Source: Tardibacter sp963781025
GTDB taxonomy: Bacteria; Pseudomonadota; Alphaproteobacteria; Sphingomonadales; Sphingomonadaceae
Direction: 5' to 3'
DNA: 64,000 nucleotides
NCBI GenBank assembly: GCA_963781025.1
Contig: CAWADU010000003.1
Coordinates: 930,001-994,000, forward strand
Shown here in pieces: positions 44,016 through 53,073 of the stretch (the first letter of the stretch is position 1; every line of letters starts with the position of its first letter). The notes under the pieces were generated by a model. The model saw nothing but the letters and a program-made list of their open reading frames with translations, ran no database searches and was not told the DNA's origin. The translations under genes and the position numbers were made by a program.

Positions 44016-45938
44016 ATGATGCCGAAGCAACCCATAGACCGTTTTTCGGAAGAGCAGACCGCCCATATCGTTCGCGGCACCGATTTGCCCGATATCGAGG
44101 CCGGGATCGCCGCAGTACGCGCGATACAGAAAAGCCTGCCCATGCGCCCCGGTGTCTATCGGATGCAAAATGCGCGCGGCGACGTGCTTTACGTCGGCAA
44201 GGCGCGCGCCCTGAAGAACCGCGTCAACAGCTACACCCAGATGGGACGCCTGCCCAAAAGACTGCAGCGCATGGTCGCGCAAACGCGATCGCTCACCATC
44301 ATCACCACCAATACGGAAGCGGAGGCCCTGCTGCTCGAAGCGCAACTGATCAAGCGCTTTCGACCTGCCTACAACGTGCTTCTGCGTGACGACAAAAGCT
44401 TTCCCTTCATCCTGCTGCGCGCAGGTCATGACTTTCCGCGCATAATGAAGCATCGCGGCGCGCGGCGGCACAAGGGCAGCTATTTTGGCCCCTTCGCAAA
44501 CGCCGGCGCCGTCAACCAGACGCTTAATGCGCTACAAAAGATATTCCTCTTAAGGTCATGTACAGACAGCTTTTTTTCTAATCGATCGCGCCCCTGCCTG
44601 CTTTACCAGATCAAACGCTGCTCGGCTCCCTGCGTGGGGCGGATATCGGAAGAAGCATACGTCGAATTGGTCAGCGACGCCGCAGCCTTTCTTTCGGGCA
44701 AATCGTCCGCCGTGCAAAGGAAGTTGGGCGAGGCCATGCAGGCAGCATCCGACAGTTTCGATTTCGAACTGGCGGCGGTTTATCGCGACCGGCTGAAAGC
44801 CCTCAACTTTGTCCAGAGCGGGCAGGCGACGCATGCCGAAGGCACCAATGACGCCGATATATTCGCGCTAGCCTGCAAGGCCGGCGTGGTATCGATACAA
44901 GCCTTTTTCATACGCGGCGGACAAAATTGGGGACACCGCAGCTTCTTCCCTGCGCATACCAACGACGTGCCGGAAGCTGAAGTTCTGACAAGCTTTCTTG
45001 TCCAGTTCTATGAGGAAATGCCGCCCCCGCGTCTGGTGCTGGTCGACCGCGAGCTATCCGAACCCGAACTGCTTGCCGAAGCGCTGTCTGAGCGGGCGGG
45101 CCGTAAGGTCGTTATCAGGCAGCCGCAACGCGGTTCGCAGAAACGCCTTGTCGCGCAGGCGAGCCGCAATGCCGAAGAAGCGCTCGACCGGCATCTGGCC
45201 GAAACCACGACGCAGGGCAAAATCCTGCGCGAACTGGCCGAGCTTTTCGAAATGGAAGGCCCGCCGAAGCGGATCGAGGTTTACGACAACAGCCACATCC
45301 AGGGAACGAACGCGCTTGGCGCGATGGTCGTTGCCGGACCGGAAGGCTTCATCAAGCCCGCCTATCGCAAATTCAACATCAAACGGCCGGAAACAACACC
45401 CGGCGACGATTTCGCGATGATGCGCGAAGTCCTGGGAAGGCGTTTCGCGAGGCTGGAAACCGAGGACCCCGATCGACAATCAGGAGATTGGCCCGACCTT
45501 GTCCTGATCGATGGCGGTCGCGGACAATTGAACGCGGTATGCGAGACGCTGGAGGAAATGGGCGTGCACGACGTCGCGGTGATCGGCGTCGCCAAGGGGC
45601 CAGACCGCAACGCCGGGCGCGAAGTCTTCCACCTGCCCGATGGCCGCGAATTCACGCTGCCGCTCAATTCGCCCGTGCTGTTTTACCTGCAGCGGCTGCG
45701 TGACGAGGCGCATCGCTTCGCCATCGGCGCGCATCGTCAGAAGCGGGCGAAATCGCTGGCGGCAAATCCGTTGGACGACATTCCGGGCATCGGCCCCGCC
45801 CGCAAACGCGCCCTTTTGATGTATTTCGGAACGGCCCGCGCGGTGCGCGAAGCGATGCTGGAAGAACTGGTGAAGGCGCCAGGCATCTCCCAGGCGATGG
45901 CGCGTTCGATCCACGGCCATTTCCATGCGGCGGGATGA
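44016..45938 (+). CDS. uvrC: Excinuclease ABC subunit C
   Basis: Dual-incision nuclease of nucleotide excision repair, 640 residues. GIY-YIG domain: RPGVYRMQNARGDVLYVGKA and KNRVNSY. The UVR region is FDFELAAVYRDRLKALNFVQ; the C-terminal RNase H-like nuclease has RIEVYDNSHIQGTNALGAMV and VLIDGGRGQLNA; the final helix-hairpin-helix is DDIPGIGPARKRALL. Either ATG of the ATGATG pair (44016/44019) may start it. Confidence 0.97.
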   Translation: MMPKQPIDRFSEEQTAHIVRGTDLPDIEAGIAAVRAIQKSLPMRPGVYRMQNARGDVLYVGKARALKNRVNSYTQMGRLPKRLQRMVAQTRSLTIITTNTEAEALLLEAQLIKRFRPAYNVLLRDDKSFPFILLRAGHDFPRIMKHRGARRHKGSYFGPFANAGAVNQTLNALQKIFLLRSCTDSFFSNRSRPCLLYQIKRCSAPCVGRISEEAYVELVSDAAAFLSGKSSAVQRKLGEAMQAASDSFDFELAAVYRDRLKALNFVQSGQATHAEGTNDADIFALACKAGVVSIQAFFIRGGQNWGHRSFFPAHTNDVPEAEVLTSFLVQFYEEMPPPRLVLVDRELSEPELLAEALSERAGRKVVIRQPQRGSQKRLVAQASRNAEEALDRHLAETTTQGKILRELAELFEMEGPPKRIEVYDNSHIQGTNALGAMVVAGPEGFIKPAYRKFNIKRPETTPGDDFAMMREVLGRRFARLETEDPDRQSGDWPDLVLIDGGRGQLNAVCETLEEMGVHDVAVIGVAKGPDRNAGREVFHLPDGREFTLPLNSPVLFYLQRLRDEAHRFAIGAHRQKRAKSLAANPLDDIPGIGPARKRALLMYFGTARAVREAMLEELVKAPGISQAMARSIHGHFHAAG

Positions 45939-45941
45939 GCC

Positions 45942-46673
45942 GTGCAGTTGATCACCCAGGCGATCGTCTGTTCCGTGCTTGGCCATGGCGAGCATGGTGC
46001 GGTGGCCCGGCTGCTGACCCGCGAGGCGGGGCTGATGCCCGGCTATGTCCGCGGCGGACGGTCACGCAAGCTGAAGCCGGTGCTGCTGCCCGGCAATCTC
46101 GTGCAGGCCGAATTCCGCGCGCGCGTGCCGGAGCAACTGGCGCAATTATCGGTCGAACTGGTCCACAGCCGCGCGCCTCTGCTCACCGAGCGGCTGCCCG
46201 CCGCCGCCATTGACTGGTTGACGACCCTCACCGCCACGGCGCTTCCCGAGAACCAGTCCTACCCCGCATTGTTCGACGCGCTGGATGCGGTGCTGACCGC
46301 AGTGGAATCGGCCAACAGCGCGCGAGGCTGGGCGCCCGTGCTGGTCCGCTATGAATTGCTGCTGCTGACCAATCTCGGTTTCGGGCTCGACCTCAGCCAT
46401 TGCGCCGCCGGGGGGAACGCCAACGATCTCGCCTATGTCAGCCCCAAAAGCTCGATTGCCGTCAGCCGTGATGCAGGCGCGCCTTATGCCGAGCGTCTGC
46501 TGCCGCTTCCGGCATTCCTGACGGGAGGCGATCCGATGCCCGACTGGCCGGCCATAACGGACGGCCTGAAGCTTACCCGTTATTTCCTGGCGAGGGACAT
46601 CCTCACGGAGCGCCGAAGCGACGTGCTGGAAGCCCGCGATCGGCTGACCGACCGCATTTCGCGGATCGGTTGA
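45942..46673 (+). CDS. recO: DNA repair protein RecO
   Basis: 243 residues from GTG 45942, three nt after uvrC. N-terminal OB fold: QAIVCSVLGHGEHGAVARLL and GGRSRKLKPVLLPGNLVQAE; the C-terminal helical part has RYELLLLTNLGFGLDLSHCA and YVSPKSSIAVSRDAGAPYAE. Acts with RecR to load RecA on SSB-coated gaps. Confidence 0.93.
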   Translation: MQLITQAIVCSVLGHGEHGAVARLLTREAGLMPGYVRGGRSRKLKPVLLPGNLVQAEFRARVPEQLAQLSVELVHSRAPLLTERLPAAAIDWLTTLTATALPENQSYPALFDALDAVLTAVESANSARGWAPVLVRYELLLLTNLGFGLDLSHCAAGGNANDLAYVSPKSSIAVSRDAGAPYAERLLPLPAFLTGGDPMPDWPAITDGLKLTRYFLARDILTERRSDVLEARDRLTDRISRIG

Positions 46674-46722
46674 CCATCAACCTGCCTTCCAAGCCGCGGC
46701 TTCGACTGCTAACCGGAACGGG

Positions 46723-47748
46723 ATGACAGACCAGAAACGCCGTCCCCGCATCTGCCTTGCCGCTTCGGGGGGCGGGCATGTCCGCCAGATACTGGACCTC
46801 AAACCTTTCTGGCAGGAGCACGACCACTATCTGGTGACCGAGCCGACCGCGCTTGGCCAAAGCCTGGCTGCCGAATACCCCACCCGCTTCGTCGATCATT
46901 TCGCGTTTGGACAGGCGCGCGTCGCTTCCCGGATGACGCTGGTTCTGGCCGGGCTGCGGAATCTGCGGGCTTCGCTGCGGCACATCATCCGGGAAAAGCC
47001 GGACGTCGTCATATCGACCGGCGCAGGTTCGGCCTATTTTACCGCGCTGTTCGGCCGGATGACGGGCGCAAAGTTCGTGCTGATAGAATCCTTCGCCCGG
47101 GTACGCGCGCCGTCGCTTTTCGGCCGAATCTCCCACTGGTTTGCGAACAAGGTGATTGTCCAGTCGGAAGGGCTGACAGCGCGCTGGCCACACGCCGAAG
47201 TCTGCGATCCGCTGAAGATCCTCGGAAATGGCAGGCCCGAGAAGGAACCGCTCGCTTTCGTGACGGTCGGGACGGTCATGCCGTTCGACCGGCTGGTGAA
47301 GGCGGTCGAACAATTGCAGGCCGACGGGCAGCTGCCCGAGCGGGTGATAGCCCAGGTCGGCGACGGCGGTTGCCGTCCCCCTGGCTGGGAAACGCACGAA
47401 CGCATGCCCTTTGCCGATGTGCAGGCGATTCTGGACAAGGCCGACATCGTTTTCTGCCACGGCGGAACCGGATCGCTGGTAACCGCTTGCCGCGCCGGTT
47501 GCCGGGTGGTCGCCATGCCGCGCAGCGCGGCCCGGGGCGAGCATTACGACGATCATCAGGAAGAGATCGTCACCGCCTTTGCCGACCGGGGGCTGATCCA
47601 GGTCGCCCATGAAGTGCAAGACATGACCTCCGCGCTCGCCCGCGCCCGCGCGACCGAACCGGTGCGCGCGACGACCGAGCCCGACCTTCTCATCTCCCGC
47701 CTTCGCCAATTGATGGCCGAATGGTTTCCAGACAGTGTGAGCAAATGA
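46723..47748 (+). CDS. Alg14-Alg13-type fused glycosyltransferase (PssDE/GelK-like)
   Basis: 341 residues in two halves. Residues 1 to about 165 match the Alg14/PssD membrane-anchor half (RPRICLAASGGGHVRQILDL, KPDVVISTGAGSAYFTALFG). Residues about 180 to 341 match the Alg13/PssE GT28-type catalytic half (FVTVGTVMPFDRLVKAVEQL, ADIVFCHGGTGSLVTACRAG). In sphingans (gellan and relatives) the glucuronosyltransferase GelK/SpsK has this fused layout. No other polysaccharide gene is adjacent; its stop overlaps parC. Acceptor and donor sugars are not provable here. Confidence 0.82.
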   Translation: MTDQKRRPRICLAASGGGHVRQILDLKPFWQEHDHYLVTEPTALGQSLAAEYPTRFVDHFAFGQARVASRMTLVLAGLRNLRASLRHIIREKPDVVISTGAGSAYFTALFGRMTGAKFVLIESFARVRAPSLFGRISHWFANKVIVQSEGLTARWPHAEVCDPLKILGNGRPEKEPLAFVTVGTVMPFDRLVKAVEQLQADGQLPERVIAQVGDGGCRPPGWETHERMPFADVQAILDKADIVFCHGGTGSLVTACRAGCRVVAMPRSAARGEHYDDHQEEIVTAFADRGLIQVAHEVQDMTSALARARATEPVRATTEPDLLISRLRQLMAEWFPDSVSK

Positions 47749-50003
47749 CCAACGATCTTGCCGACCCGTTCAACCGGATTGTCGAAAGCCCCTTCGATGA
47801 AGCGCTGTCGCAACGCTATCTCGTTTATGCGCTGTCGACGATAACGGCCCGCTCGCTGCCCGACGTCCGCGACGGATTGAAGCCGGTCCATCGCCGCCTG
47901 CTCTGGGCGATGCGGCTGTTGAAGCTCGATCCCGCGAGCGGCTACAAGAAATGCGCCCGCGTCGTCGGCGATGTCATCGGCAAATATCACCCGCACGGCG
48001 ATCAGTCGGTCTATGACGCCATGGTGCGCCTCGCCCAGAGTTTTTCGCTGCGTTATCCGCTGGTCGACGGGCAAGGCAATTTCGGCAACATCGACGGCGA
48101 TAACGCCGCGGCCATGCGATACACGGAGGCGCGGCTGACGGCCGCCGCCGGTGCGCTGATGGACGGGCTGGACGAAGGCACCGTCCCCTTCCGCCCCACC
48201 TATAACGGAGAGGAGGAAGAGCCCGAGGTCTTCCCCGGCCTGTTCCCGAATCTGCTGGCCAATGGGGCGGCGGGCATCGCGGTTGGCATGGCGACGTCTA
48301 TCCCGCCCCACAATGTCGCGGAATTGATCGACGCGGCGACGATCCTGATCGGACAGCCCGATACGACGACCGACCGGCTGATGGGCCCGGATGGTCCGGT
48401 ATCGGGACCCGATTTTCCGACCGGGGGCGTGATCGTCGAAAGCGCCCGCGCCATTCGCGACGCCTATGCATCGGGGCGCGGATCGATGCGGGTTCGCGCG
48501 CGCTGGCATGTCGAGGAGCAGGGACGCGGCACCTATGTCGTCGTCGTCACCGAAATTCCCTACCAGGTTCAGAAGTCCAAGTTGGTCGAACAGATCGCCG
48601 GTCTGATCAACGACAGGAAATTGCCGATCCTCGCCGATGTGCGGGACGAAAGCGACGCCGAGCTGAGGCTGGTGCTGGAGCCGCGCAGCCGCAGCGTCGA
48701 AGCCGATGTGCTGATGGAAAGCCTGTTCAAGCTGACCGAGCTGGAAAGCCGCTTCGCGCTCAACCTCAACGTGCTCGACAAGAACCGGACGCCCGGGGTG
48801 ATGAGCCTGGCCGAAGCCCTCAACGCCTATCTTGCACATCAGATCGAGGTGCTTGTCCGCCGATCGGAACACCGGCTGGCAAAGATCGAGGATCGGCTGG
48901 AACTGCTGGCCGGCTATCTGATCGCCTATCTCAACCTCGACGAGGTGATCCGCATCATCCGCGAGGAAGACGAACCCAAGGCCGAGTTGATGCGCGCCTT
49001 CGAACTTAGCGACCGACAGGCGGAGGCGATCCTCAACATGCGGCTGCGCTCGCTGCGCAAGCTCGAGGAGATGGAAATCCGCCGCGACGAGAAAGACCTC
49101 AAGGGCGAGCGCAAGGAACTGAAGGAGCTGATCGGATCGCCGGAACTGCAACGCGCCCGGCTGAAGGGCGATCTTGCGAAAATGCGCGCGCTCTACGGAC
49201 CGGACACGGAACTCGGCAAACGCCGCACCAGCCTTAAAGAAGCAGGGCCAACCCGCGAAATCCCGCTGGAAGCGATGATCGAACGCGAACCGATCACCGT
49301 CATCCTTTCTTCCAAGGGCTGGGTGCGGGCCATGAAAGGCCATGGCGACCTGGCTTCGGCCGATGCGCTGAAGTTCAAGGAAGGCGATGGCCCGGCTTTC
49401 GCCTTTCACGCGCAAACGACCGATAAATTGCTGCTCGCGACCTGCAACGGCCGCTTCTACACCATCGCCGCCGACAAGCTGCCGGGAGGACGTGGCTTTG
49501 GCGAACCCGTGCGCTTGATGATCGACATCGAGGGTGACGCGCAGATCGTAGGGTTCTTCGCCCATCGCGCAGGCGAACAGCTGATCCTGGCGGCATCGGA
49601 CGGACGCGGTTTTGTAGCGAAAGCAGAGGAGTTACTCGCAGAAACGCGCAAGGGGCGGCAGGTGGTGACGCCCAAGGCCGCGGCGAAGCTGAAGGTCGTG
49701 CGCGCCCTGCCCGGCGAAGCGGACTATCTGGCCGTCGCCGGCGACAATCGGAAGCTTGTCGTATTTCCCCTGTCCGAGGTTCCCGTCATGGCGCGCGGTC
49801 AGGGTGTCATGTTGCAGCGATATCGCGAGGGCGGTCTCAGCGACGCCAAGGGATTCAAGCTGTCCGAAGGGTTGTCATGGACCATGGGGGGCGGCACGGG
49901 TCGCACGAGAACCGAGATCGACCTGCTTTCCTGGCGTGCCGCGCGCGGGGCGGCCGGCCGCATGCCACCCAATGGATTTCCGCGGGACAACAGGTTCGGC
50001 TGA
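47745..50003 (+). CDS. parC: DNA topoisomerase IV subunit A
   Basis: Decatenates sister chromosomes. 752 residues from ATG 47745, overlapping the glycosyltransferase stop (ATGA). The catalytic Tyr126 lies in AAAMRYTEARLT. The quinolone-determining loop reads KYHPHGDQSVYDAM, with Gln87 where E. coli has Ser80 and Asp91 for Glu84. The C-terminal beta-pinwheel region (LLATCNGRFYTIAADKLPGG) is shorter than in GyrA, supporting ParC. Confidence 0.94.
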   Translation: MTNDLADPFNRIVESPFDEALSQRYLVYALSTITARSLPDVRDGLKPVHRRLLWAMRLLKLDPASGYKKCARVVGDVIGKYHPHGDQSVYDAMVRLAQSFSLRYPLVDGQGNFGNIDGDNAAAMRYTEARLTAAAGALMDGLDEGTVPFRPTYNGEEEEPEVFPGLFPNLLANGAAGIAVGMATSIPPHNVAELIDAATILIGQPDTTTDRLMGPDGPVSGPDFPTGGVIVESARAIRDAYASGRGSMRVRARWHVEEQGRGTYVVVVTEIPYQVQKSKLVEQIAGLINDRKLPILADVRDESDAELRLVLEPRSRSVEADVLMESLFKLTELESRFALNLNVLDKNRTPGVMSLAEALNAYLAHQIEVLVRRSEHRLAKIEDRLELLAGYLIAYLNLDEVIRIIREEDEPKAELMRAFELSDRQAEAILNMRLRSLRKLEEMEIRRDEKDLKGERKELKELIGSPELQRARLKGDLAKMRALYGPDTELGKRRTSLKEAGPTREIPLEAMIEREPITVILSSKGWVRAMKGHGDLASADALKFKEGDGPAFAFHAQTTDKLLLATCNGRFYTIAADKLPGGRGFGEPVRLMIDIEGDAQIVGFFAHRAGEQLILAASDGRGFVAKAEELLAETRKGRQVVTPKAAAKLKVVRALPGEADYLAVAGDNRKLVVFPLSEVPVMARGQGVMLQRYREGGLSDAKGFKLSEGLSWTMGGGTGRTRTEIDLLSWRAARGAAGRMPPNGFPRDNRFG

Positions 50004-50074
50004 CCTGGAAAATCGTTATGACTGATCAGGCGTTTACCAAAAGTTCACGCCCGCTTCCCTAGTGTAAAAACAAG

Positions 50075-50089
50075 GCTGTAATTTACAGC
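50075..50089. promoter_or_regulatory. 15-bp perfect palindrome upstream of the EAL gene
   Basis: GCTGTAATTTACAGC is a 7+1+7 inverted repeat, 27 nt before the ATG of the GGDEF/EAL gene. Size and symmetry fit a dimeric regulator operator. A second half-like TGTAA occurs at 50063-50067. The binder is unknown. Confidence 0.5.
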
Positions 50090-50115
50090 TCAAACAAGCA
50101 CAGGGGTCGCGCGCG

Positions 50116-51876
50116 ATGGATCATGGGAAGGCTGGGCAAGTGCCTATCCGGTCCGTACGCGCATTAACGCCGCCAAGGGCGACCCCTACGCCGCTTTCGA
50201 CCAGTTCCCTGCCATTGGTTGCCGATCCGCAGATGCTTCTCGACGCCTTGCCATTGGCGGTCGTGCTCGCGCAGCCTGCCCCCGGCGGCCGCTGGGTCAT
50301 CGCGGCATCAAACGCGCTATTCAATAGCTGGTCAAATCTCGGCGAAACAGGTGCTCTTGGTCTTCCCATCGAGATGATCGATTTCCTTGAGCAGGGCGAT
50401 TTTCTTTCCCGGTTCGATGATTTCGTTGCCAATGAAGCGAACACGACCGCTGATCGCCGCTGGTCGATCCATCAATCGCCCCGCGCGCGCCATTTCGCCG
50501 TCCGTTTCACCCGCATTGCAGACCGGGGGCGGATACAGATCATCCTGCGCGATTGCACGACCGAGGTCGAAACGGAGCACGGCCTTCGCAACGAGATGAT
50601 GCGCGACGCGCTGACCGGCCTTCCCAATCGCATTGCCCTTTCAGAAACCCTTGAAGGCTATCGCGATGATAGCCCGGGCCTGTTGCAGACTGCCGTACTT
50701 GTGGCCGACCTTGATCGTTTCTCGAGGATCAACGACAGCCTTGGCCATCTGGCCGGCGACGAATTGCTTGCGACCATCGCCAGACGCCTTTTGTCGACGA
50801 TGCGCGAGGATGACATCCTTGCCCGCATCGGCGGCGATGTCTTTGCCGTCATAATCCGGTTGCAGGAGGGGCCCGGCGATGCCCTGCATGTGGCAAAGCG
50901 CATCCAGGACGCGCTCAGCCTTCCCTTCCGGGTGAACAACCGTGAGTTGATGGTCCGCGCCACAATCGGCATTGCGACCGCGATCGGCGATCATACCGGC
51001 AGCGACGAGCTGATCGGCAATGCCGAGTTCGCCGTGACGCGCGCCAAGCGTCAGTCAAGACGCGTGGAAATCTACCATACTGCCGACGCCACCGCCGCCC
51101 GACGCCGGTTCACGCTCGAAACTGAACTTCGCCAGGCGATCGACCGCAACGAACTGACGCTGACCTATCAGCCGATGATCGAGATGAAGACCGGCAAGAT
51201 CAATGCCGTCGAGGCTCTTGCCCGCTGGAATCATCCGGAACGAGGGCCCATCTCGCCGGTCGAATTCATTCCGCTTGCGGAGGAAACCGGCCTGATCCTT
51301 TCGTTGGGACGGTGGGCTTTGAATACCGCCTGCGCACAGCTCGCGGACTGGCGCAGATCCATCGATCAGGCCAAGCACCTGCAGGTCAGCGTCAATGTTT
51401 CCGGCATCCAGCTTGCCCGGGACGATGTGGTCGAAGCAGCGCGCGAAGCACTTTCAGGATCGGGGCTGCCCGGCGAGTGTTTGAAGATCGAGCTGACCGA
51501 AAGCGCGATCATCGACAATCCCGAACGGACGACGCGTATCCTTAAATCGCTGAAGGCGCTCAATGCGCAGATCGCGATGGACGACTTCGGTACCGGCTAT
51601 TCCTCGCTCGCCTATCTGCAGAGGCTGCCCATCGATGTCCTCAAGGTGGACCGTTCCTTCGTCAACGGCATGCTTGAGGAAGAAGACAGCTTCGAAATCG
51701 TCAATGCAATCATTTCACTGGCCCGGTCGCTGATGATGGACACGGTTGCCGAAGGCATAGAACGGCCCGAACAGGCATCACGGCTTCGTTCCATGGGTTG
51801 CACTTACGGCCAGGGATTCTTTTACGCCCGGCCGCTCAGCCCCGCGGAATTCCCGGCCTATCTCTCGGCAATCTAG
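50116..51876 (+). CDS. PAS-like/degenerate GGDEF/EAL c-di-GMP phosphodiesterase
   Basis: 586 residues, no membrane segment. N-terminal PAS-like region about 38-150 (DALPLAVVLAQPAPGGRWVI), GGDEF domain about 160-320, EAL domain about 330-586. The GGDEF signature is GGDVF (239-243), losing the catalytic Glu, so cyclase activity is unlikely. The EAL site is complete: EAL at 366-368, IELTESAI, MDDFGTGYSS at 488-497, VLKVDRSF and AEGIERPEQ. It is probably a c-di-GMP hydrolase with a regulatory GGDEF domain. It is monocistronic with a palindrome upstream, and its TAG stop overlaps the convergent cca stop in CTAG. Confidence 0.92.
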   Translation: MDHGKAGQVPIRSVRALTPPRATPTPLSTSSLPLVADPQMLLDALPLAVVLAQPAPGGRWVIAASNALFNSWSNLGETGALGLPIEMIDFLEQGDFLSRFDDFVANEANTTADRRWSIHQSPRARHFAVRFTRIADRGRIQIILRDCTTEVETEHGLRNEMMRDALTGLPNRIALSETLEGYRDDSPGLLQTAVLVADLDRFSRINDSLGHLAGDELLATIARRLLSTMREDDILARIGGDVFAVIIRLQEGPGDALHVAKRIQDALSLPFRVNNRELMVRATIGIATAIGDHTGSDELIGNAEFAVTRAKRQSRRVEIYHTADATAARRRFTLETELRQAIDRNELTLTYQPMIEMKTGKINAVEALARWNHPERGPISPVEFIPLAEETGLILSLGRWALNTACAQLADWRRSIDQAKHLQVSVNVSGIQLARDDVVEAAREALSGSGLPGECLKIELTESAIIDNPERTTRILKSLKALNAQIAMDDFGTGYSSLAYLQRLPIDVLKVDRSFVNGMLEEEDSFEIVNAIISLARSLMMDTVAEGIERPEQASRLRSMGCTYGQGFFYARPLSPAEFPAYLSAI

Positions 51877-53073
51877 CTGACCGACCCAAGACAGCGTTCC
51901 ACGATCTTTTCGACGACGCCAGCCTCGGACGGGAAGCCTGCCTCTATCCATTCCTCCTCGATCGCCCTCAACAGCGCGCTGACCTGGGGGCCGCGTGTTA
52001 CGCCGCGTCCAACCAGCATCCCGCCCGAAACCGGCAGGCGCGGCCGCAGCCAGCCGCGAAGCGCCCTTACCTGTTCCGGTGACGCGCCCGACAGCAGCAG
52101 CCGGTCGACCGCCTCGTCCAACCCCAGCCGATAGGCGATAACCGCCGGATCAGCGGTGGCGTCTTGCGCCTGCCATCCAGCTGCCGAGACAAGCCGCTTG
52201 CGTCCGGCATTGGACAGCTTCAGCCGCCGCGCAATTAAATCGGCGACGCCGGGATCGGCGGGAAGTAACGCGGCAAGCCGCCTAATGTCGTCGCCCGCCA
52301 CCCCCGCCGATATTTCAGCCGCGATAAGTTTCTTTAATGCGGCAAGCCCGTCCCGCGTGATTTCAGGCAACACCGGTTTCAGAATGGCATGATCCAGCAT
52401 CAGGCCAACCGCTACCGCGGGATCGGCGGCAGCGAGCAGTTTCAGCATTTCATCGCAAATCCGCTCTCGCGACAGGGCCATCAGATCATTGGCGCGCGCC
52501 GCGCAGGCCGCAAGCCCTTCGGCATCGGGCTGCCCCTTGCCGAAGCGGGCATGGAAGCGGAAGAACCGCAGAATGCGCAGGTGATCCTCTGCTATGCGTT
52601 GGAGCGGCGCACCGATGAAGCGGACCTGGTGACGTTCAAGATCCCCCAGGCCTCCGAAATAATCGAATATCTCGCCGTCGATCGGGTCGGCCGACAGGGC
52701 ATTAAAGGTGAAATCACGACGAGCCGCATCCTCCCGCCAGTCATCGGTGAAGGCGACGGTCGCGCGCCGGCCGTCGGTGGAAACATCGCGCCGCAGTGTC
52801 GTCACCTCCATCACCATGCCGGGCGTGACGGCCGTCGACCGTACCGTGATCGATCCCGGTCGGGACAACCTTCACGCCCGCCTTTTCAAGCCGCTGGATG
52901 ACCTCTTCCGGCAGAAAACGGGTGGCAAGGTCGACGTCGGAAACGGGCAAGCCGATCAGCGCATCACGAACGGCGCCGCCGACCACCCGCGCCATTCCTT
53001 CCGCCGCGTCCAGCGCGGCGAGAATTGTCTTCGCGCCCGCCGACTTCTGCCATGGCTGGATCGGCAGTTTCAT
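51873..53073 (-). CDS. cca: CCA tRNA nucleotidyltransferase, frame-disrupted (1 indel)
   Basis: Adds or repairs tRNA 3'-CCA. The N-terminus from ATG 53073 has the nucleotidyltransferase loop ARVVGGAVRDALIGLPVSDV and DLATRFLPEEVIQRL. After GIDHGTV near 52840 an extra base shifts the frame; it resumes as TAVTPGMVMEVTTLRRDV, then DDWREDAARRDFTFNALSAD and RIAEDHLRILRFFRFHARFG, to the stop at 51873. Repaired length is about 399 residues, normal for the alphaproteobacterial enzyme. It overlaps the CoA-pyrophosphatase gene by 4 nt. Confidence 0.92.

Noticed and set aside
47556..49565. 669-codon open frame antisense to parC
   Set aside because: Shadow of parC; composition is typical of reverse-strand frames.
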